Positions 58,816 through 64,000 of a stretch of DNA of 64,000 nucleotides are shown here, piece by piece. The notes below the pieces were generated by a model, which ran no database searches, was not told where the DNA came from, and was given only the letters and a program-made list of their open reading frames with translations. The number at the start of each line of letters is the position of its first letter. Positions within the stretch are counted from its first letter, which is position 1. The translations under genes were made by a program, and so were the position numbers. Source of the stretch: Isoetes taiwanensis. Lineage: Eukaryota > Streptophyta > Lycopodiopsida > Isoetales > Isoetaceae. Where the stretch lies: the NCBI GenBank assembly GCA_021234155.1, contig JAJEKV010000054.1, positions 1,360,001 through 1,424,000 of the forward strand, written 5' to 3'.

Positions 58816-60408
58816 AACTACATATAAGCTTCCAGCTATAAATCTTAGAATACAAGCAACAATAAAAAAATAGAGGCAACACAGAGGCAAAACGTACCTG
58901 CTTGATGGAGGAAAAACCTGCTCTTCAAAGGAATGCTCGGATTAGATCAAGAAATGCTCTACAAGGGAACGTCAAGGTGGATCCTTGTCCTGTTTCTTGC
59001 TTTTGTTGGCAACACTATTTTATGATAGCAACGCCCACCACCAATATGCATCATCAATATGCACCAGAAGTAGAAGGAATAGTGATGGTGGGCAATGCTC
59101 TCATCAAATAATGCTGCTCCATCCATTGCTCCAGCCAGAGTCCAGCGGCCAGCCTCCAAAATTTAATGTCTGTTGTGCAGAGAACAAGCCTATAATGCAT
59201 TCCTTCAAATCTTTCCTCTGCTTGCAAACAAAGGGCATTGAAAAACGGCAGCTAACAAGCATCGGGAAGGAAGCCTTAGTCAGAAAATGGAAAGAAAAAT
59301 AAAAATGGGAGGGGCAATATCTGTATTCTCTGCTGGGTGAGGCGCCGCCCTTCATGAATTCCTTCCGTCCAGCCCATTTAGGTTTAGGTTGTCCAGCCCA
59401 TTTAGGTTTAGGTTAAAGCAACGAAATCAAACAAGGCAAAAAATCAAAGGTAAAAACTAAATTGGGTATTCTCCGCAAATCCGAAAAAGAAAAAGTACAC
59501 ATGCAATTTTTTTGTCCACGTGGATCTCATACATGCTTTTTCCTAAAAACTAAAAAAATGTGTCGGGGCCACTTCCGAGCCAGGTGGCGAATTGGACGGT
59601 TGTGATTGAGTGTGTGGGTGACGTCGGGCATAGAGCATTTTCGAGATGGTCGGGGAGGAGCTTTGCAATTGGTGGTGATCGGCGCCGTCCTCGACGCTGT
59701 TGGCGGGCTATTGAGACCTGAATTAGAGATTGCTTCTGAGAATTTCGGGGTATGCAAGACAGTAGTGGACGGGATGAGGGCATTGTTTTGATGGAAAGTG
59801 GGCAGCTTCAGAGTAGAATCGTTTGGAGTTTAGAGTTGATGGCGTTGTACCGACATTATTATAATAGTTTTTTGTAGTGAATATATGCATTAGGTTTAAT
59901 GGAGTTTTGATATCAAAGAACAAATAGAAAGAGTACTTTATTGATGGAAGAGTGATGAGTATGAATAATGAAGAGACATTGTAATATGAAGTAATGGAGA
60001 TTGATACTCTTGAAGGCCCCATGTGTATGACAGTATGCATACCAGAGTATAATGTGAAAAGTAACGAATGTGAATAATGAAGAAATAGGCCTAAGCTAGG
60101 GTCTGTTGAAAGCCGCATATGTATGACAGTGTGCCGTCTTTATGCCCTGCAGATTAAGAGAGTGAGTGAGTTCAGCTGTATAATCAGGAACCTGTGTAAT
60201 TGCTATCTAAGGTAATAACATTTCTATAGCTTTATCTAGTTTTCTTAATTAATTGCCATATAATGTATTTAGTTGAATAAAACGTATCTATGCATGGATT
60301 AGAGGTACATGTACTGAATTTAATGAAATTTTGATATTGGCTGGAAGATGCATGGAGCAGTAAAAGAAAAAAATACTTTTTAATATAGAAAGATTGATTG
60401 TTTGTAGG
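58816..60408. other. Stretch between the hAT element and the Helitron ORFs
   Basis: No certain gene. GTCCAGCCCATTTAGGTTTA + GGTT is exactly duplicated at 59367-59390 and 59391-59414. A 61-codon frame at 59606-59791 (+; ends ELEIASENFGVCKTVVDGMR) has protein-like composition but no family. The hAT outer end and the 5' TC end of the Helitron must lie here; neither could be fixed. Confidence 0.4.
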
Positions 60409-60777
60409 ATGGGTAGGCGTAAGATAGAAGGAATAAGTGTTGAGGAGAGAGAAAGGAAGGATAAATTGAATGAGAAACTACGAAAGAAATATGTTGAAAT
60501 GCCTGAAGCAGAGAAAAATGTGCTTAGAGAGAAACGTCGAGACTATGCATCGAAACGTAGAAAGATAAAGAATGAACATAATAGTAAGGACAAGGTGGAA
60601 AAGGCTGCTATTGAATCTGATACTAATGTAGTCCCTGATGATCAAAAATGTAATAAGGGCAATACGTCAATGACTAAGATAGATACATTGGACAGAAATG
60701 CTAGAAAGGGCATGGAGAAATGTAGTCGAAAAACATTGGATGGGGCCCATATAACGTTGAGCACTTATCCCAAATAG
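60409..60777 (+). pseudogene. Helitron-associated N-terminal fragment, Lys/Arg-rich
   Basis: Starting at MGRRKIEGISVEERERK (60409), 122 codons of charged sequence contain RKKYVEMPEAEKNVLREKRR and end at a TAG (60775-60777), only 20 nt before the long Rep-helicase frame. Similar basic, helix-forming N-termini precede many plant Helitron proteins. The several hundred residues that usually lie between this region and the Rep domain are not present, suggesting an internal deletion or an unrecognised intron. Confidence 0.5.
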
Positions 60778-60797
60778 AATGGTATAGATGCAGATTA

Positions 60798-63700
60798 ATG
60801 CAAGAAAATAGATTCTCGAAGTTGGGTCGCCTTACAAATGAGTATTTGGTTGATATGTACTCACGAGTAGAAGATGAACGTTTAAATTTTTTGGCAACAA
60901 AGGGTTATAAGAAAACGCCAATAAATACTGATGTTGATTATGCTGAAGACGAAGACGAAGAAGCATCCAGTAATAACAATGCACGGCTCCCTGCCTCGTT
61001 TCTTGGTTCTAAGCGTTGGTGCAGCACACAAATGGCAGATGCTTTGGCGCTTGCTCGTGCTAAAGGACATCCAAGCTTTTTCATCACTATGACCACGAAT
61101 CCAAATTGGTTAGAAATACAAAGTAAATTATTTGGTGGCCAAAATGCTTCAGAAATACCTTTAATTGTTGTACGTTGCTTCCATGCACGTCTAGCCCGTT
61201 TAAAATCATTACTAAGAACACACTTTGGGGAAGTTGTATATATGGTGCATGTTATTGAATTTCAGAAACGTGGGCTTCCTCATGCTCATATTGTAGTGAA
61301 AGTAAAACCTGAAGTACCGATTGAACTTATTGATTGCATCATTTCGGCTGAGTTGCCAACTTCACCTGAAATATTAATAAAAGTCCAAAAATATATGATC
61401 CATCATCATTCAACCAGATGTTGGAAAGATGGAAAATGTTGCTGGGGTTATCCAAAACCTTTGAGTAAGGAAACACATGTAGACGATAAAGGTTATGTAC
61501 ATTATAAACGTTCAAACCCTAGTGATAGCAATATAGTCTCATACAGTCCATTTCTATTATCAGAAATGGACTGCCACATAAACGTAGATGTGTCTGCAAC
61601 TGTACATATTTTTATGTACTTATATACATACATTTACAAAGGATTTGATAAGGTAGAATACCGTGTAAATGTGCCTGGTGAGCAATTAGGTGATATTGAC
61701 GACTATATTAATGCACGATATTTGTCAGCCATGGAAGCAGCTTGGCGAATTATGGCATACCATATCACAAGTAAAGAGCCGTCTGTAAAGTGTCTTCCAG
61801 TCCACCTTCAAGATAAACAGGCATGTGGATATGTAAATAAATTAACGGCATCGACATTAGACCGATATTTTCTGCGACCTTCAGAACTAGAGTTTACTGA
61901 ATTGACATACATTGAATACAATGAAAAATATTCATTCAGACCATACAGAAATGAGCGTCAATTAGCTGATGGAGAATATCTTGAAATAGCATCACCTGGC
62001 ATTTGTAGAAATGTTATACGCCATAGACAGCGAGGGGAGCTCGTATGTAGAATAAGATTAGTTCTACCACATAATGGTGAGATTTTTTATCTGCGCCAGT
62101 TATTAATGCATAATACTGCCCGAAATTGGGAGAATCTTAAAACATTCAATGGCCAAAGTTTTGCCAGTTATCAAGAAACAGCGCTTGCAATGGGATTACT
62201 TGAAGATAACAAAGAGCCTTTCATTGTTATGGATGAAGCTATTGCATCGCTGCATACCCCTGGACAGTTACGATTTCTATTTGCACTTTTGTTAGTTGAT
62301 GGTGCACCTGCAATACCTATGTGGGAAAGTTATCGAAGCGCTCTTATTGCTGACCTGCTGGAAAAATTCAATACGCGACGAGATGCTGCAGAACAAACAG
62401 CATTAACGTACATTGAGAATATATTGATCCAACATGGTATACGCGGAGTAAATGTTGGATTACCCACGATAGCAATGCATCCTGATTATGCATTAGAAGA
62501 GCTGCTCAAGTTTCCAAATGTATCAGAATATGCTGTAAATGCTGAAATTGCGGAAAGAGATATGAATGAGGATCAATTCAAAGCTTACACCCGCATCCGG
62601 GCAGAATTGAATGCAAGTGATAAGTGTGTTCCATTATTTATAGATGGCAAAGCAGGCGCTGGCAAAACATTTTTACTAGAGGCAATATGTCATTTAATAC
62701 GCAGCAACTCTGATATCATATTACCCTGCGCAACAACTGGATTAGCTGCACTATTATGCCCTGGCGGACGAACTGCTCATTCATTGTTTGAAATTCCCGT
62801 CGTGGATAATAATGCTGGAGTGCATTCTCTGTTGGATAAAGATTCAGATAAAGCAAAACTAATACACCATGCACGTGCTATAATATGGGATGAGTTCCCT
62901 ATGGCAAACAAGGCTGTAATAGACGCTGTCAATATATTACTGCAAGAAATTTGTAATAAATCAATCCCATTTGGAGGGAAGTGTTTCATAGCGGCAGGTG
63001 ACTTCAGACAAATAGCACCAGTTGTAAAGGGTAGTGGCAAACAAGCAACAATTGATGCATCTATAAAATCCTCTGCAACATGGAATTCCTTTGTAGTATT
63101 GAAACTTGAAAAACCAATCAGAAATGCAGGAGACACTGAGTTGGTAAAGCTCGTAAATCAAATAGGACAAGATGCCATACATAATGTAGTGGAACTATCG
63201 CTATTCAGGACCACGAATAGCTTTGATGAGGCAAAAGAATTTTTATTCCCAAAGGAAATATTATGTCTACCATTGTTGTGCGAGACTAGAGGATTCTTAA
63301 CACCTCTGAACATATGTGTATGGGAATTTAACAATTCTATATTAAGGGACTTACCAGGAGTTCAAGTAAAGTACTTCAGTTATGATCGTGTAACAGAAAA
63401 TGAAGAGAGTATATCTCCAGAAAAGCTTGGTGGCGATGAATTTTTAAACAACTACAAGCATTCTACCTTACCTTCTCATGCTTTAGCACTTAAGGAAGGT
63501 GCAATTTGTCAATTAATGAAATCACTTGACCGTGAGAAAGGCCTCGTTAAAAACGTACGTGTTATCATCGAACATGTGTATAAGAAATTTGTGACTATCC
63601 GTTTGCTCGGAGCAGCACGTGATAGTAATCCTAATATCTATCCAATCTCTCGTATGAACTTCTATCATCAGCCCGACAATTGTGCATTCACAATTCATCG

Positions 63701-63926
63701 TCGACAACTACCTCTGAGATTGGCATATTCGACAACATTCCATAGTTGTTTAGGATTAACACTTGATAAAGTGGTACTTGACTTGCGTACACCGGTCTTC
63801 GCACACGGTCAGTTATATACAGCATTAACACGAATCCGTAAAAGAGAAGACGTATTGATACTTCATAATGATCCAACCCCAACTGTTGTGACAAGAAACG
63901 TTGTATACCAAGAACTTCTGGACTGA
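60798..63926 (+). CDS. Helitron Rep-helicase (RepHel), near-intact frame
   Basis: A single 1042-codon frame. It starts with the region preceding Rep (EYLVDMYSRVEDERLNFL). Rep motifs follow: FFITMTTNPNW (about residue 95-105), LPHAHIVV (HUH, about 160) and the tyrosine motif YLYTYIYKGFD (about 274-284) with two or more Tyr plus Lys. A PIF1-type SF1 helicase follows: Walker A DGKAGAGKT (about 616), Walker B IIWDEFPMANK (about 695), FIAAGDFRQIAPVVKG, and a C-terminal FHSCLGLTLDKVVLDL ... LYTALTRIRKREDVLIL. The protein nicks and unwinds DNA for rolling-circle transposition. Usual plant RepHel proteins are about 1400 residues, so the N-terminus is shortened. With no stop or frameshift over 3.1 kb this is the youngest transposon gene in the window. 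Its 3' hairpin end lies beyond the right edge. Confidence 0.93.
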   Translation: MQENRFSKLGRLTNEYLVDMYSRVEDERLNFLATKGYKKTPINTDVDYAEDEDEEASSNNNARLPASFLGSKRWCSTQMADALALARAKGHPSFFITMTTNPNWLEIQSKLFGGQNASEIPLIVVRCFHARLARLKSLLRTHFGEVVYMVHVIEFQKRGLPHAHIVVKVKPEVPIELIDCIISAELPTSPEILIKVQKYMIHHHSTRCWKDGKCCWGYPKPLSKETHVDDKGYVHYKRSNPSDSNIVSYSPFLLSEMDCHINVDVSATVHIFMYLYTYIYKGFDKVEYRVNVPGEQLGDIDDYINARYLSAMEAAWRIMAYHITSKEPSVKCLPVHLQDKQACGYVNKLTASTLDRYFLRPSELEFTELTYIEYNEKYSFRPYRNERQLADGEYLEIASPGICRNVIRHRQRGELVCRIRLVLPHNGEIFYLRQLLMHNTARNWENLKTFNGQSFASYQETALAMGLLEDNKEPFIVMDEAIASLHTPGQLRFLFALLLVDGAPAIPMWESYRSALIADLLEKFNTRRDAAEQTALTYIENILIQHGIRGVNVGLPTIAMHPDYALEELLKFPNVSEYAVNAEIAERDMNEDQFKAYTRIRAELNASDKCVPLFIDGKAGAGKTFLLEAICHLIRSNSDIILPCATTGLAALLCPGGRTAHSLFEIPVVDNNAGVHSLLDKDSDKAKLIHHARAIIWDEFPMANKAVIDAVNILLQEICNKSIPFGGKCFIAAGDFRQIAPVVKGSGKQATIDASIKSSATWNSFVVLKLEKPIRNAGDTELVKLVNQIGQDAIHNVVELSLFRTTNSFDEAKEFLFPKEILCLPLLCETRGFLTPLNICVWEFNNSILRDLPGVQVKYFSYDRVTENEESISPEKLGGDEFLNNYKHSTLPSHALALKEGAICQLMKSLDREKGLVKNVRVIIEHVYKKFVTIRLLGAARDSNPNIYPISRMNFYHQPDNCAFTIHRRQLPLRLAYSTTFHSCLGLTLDKVVLDLRTPVFAHGQLYTALTRIRKREDVLILHNDPTPTVVTRNVVYQELLD

Positions 63927-64000
63927 TCACGCACACATGTATGATTCTAATCCTTTCGTAAGTTTAACATTAAAATCATGATAAACTTACATAAATTGCT

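Noticed and set aside
59606-59791. 61-codon plus-strand frame with protein-like composition
   Set aside because: Too short, no motif, and antisense frames overlap it; kept only as a note in the surrounding region.

Overview
The window is nuclear DNA of a land plant with a repeat-rich genome. The introns are spliceosomal, one gene is a plant Mediator subunit, and most of the sequence is decayed transposons of almost every class. The best clue to lineage is an intact PPR editing factor (47451-51027). Its DYW region carries a KPA-type PG box, the variant I recall as DYW:KP, which is linked to U-to-C editing in ferns, hornworts and non-Selaginella lycophytes. With the repeat load, a fern is my best guess; this is inference.

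Only two genes look complete. The first is MED16 (25986-34429, + strand): 16 exons reconstructed here splice to one open frame of 1194 codons plus stop. The second is the PPR-DYW gene (47451-51027, + strand): three exons and 1144 codons plus stop. Two host-gene fragments lie on the minus strand at the left: the EF-hand/C-terminal half of an NCL-type Na+/Ca2+ exchanger (3500-4540) and two ATPase-domain exons of a MORC-like protein (2800-3453).

Layout. 0-5 kb: small inverted and tandem repeats, then the MORC-like and NCL-like fragments. 5-7.9 kb: low-complexity DNA. 7.9-9.0 kb: degenerate copy of a Rep-like (HUH) element, minus strand. 9.0-16.6 kb: decayed Ty3/gypsy element, minus strand, with an extra coiled-coil ORF region in the env position. 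16.6-26 kb: non-coding, with a Helitron 3' terminus (18.4 kb), a 642-bp tandem duplication (21.06-22.32 kb) and an AT-rich foldback (24.1-24.87 kb). 26-34.4 kb: MED16. 35.2-37.1 kb: truncated LINE ending at a second Helitron terminus. 39.76-40.88 kb: duplicate of MED16 intron 8, exon 9 and part of intron 9, with a stop codon, interrupted by a copia-type LTR with primer-binding site. 41.6-43.4 kb: second, better preserved Rep-like element, followed by tRNA-Ser- and tRNA-Pro-like sequences. 47.4-51.0 kb: PPR-DYW. 52.0-58.4 kb: a hAT-type transposase gene (minus strand) split by a 4182-bp element with 25-bp terminal inverted repeats, a TCAC target duplication and an array of palindromic tandem repeats. 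60.4-63.9 kb: a Helitron Rep-helicase in one long ORF.

The strongest candidates for something undescribed are (i) the two related Rep-like loci at 8 and 42 kb, which have CRESS/Replitron-style motifs I-II-III, no visible helicase, an RG-rich N-terminal region and a conserved SUMO-interacting-like motif downstream; and (ii) the 4.18-kb element with the palindromic array. Family assignments come from motifs read by eye. No database search was possible.
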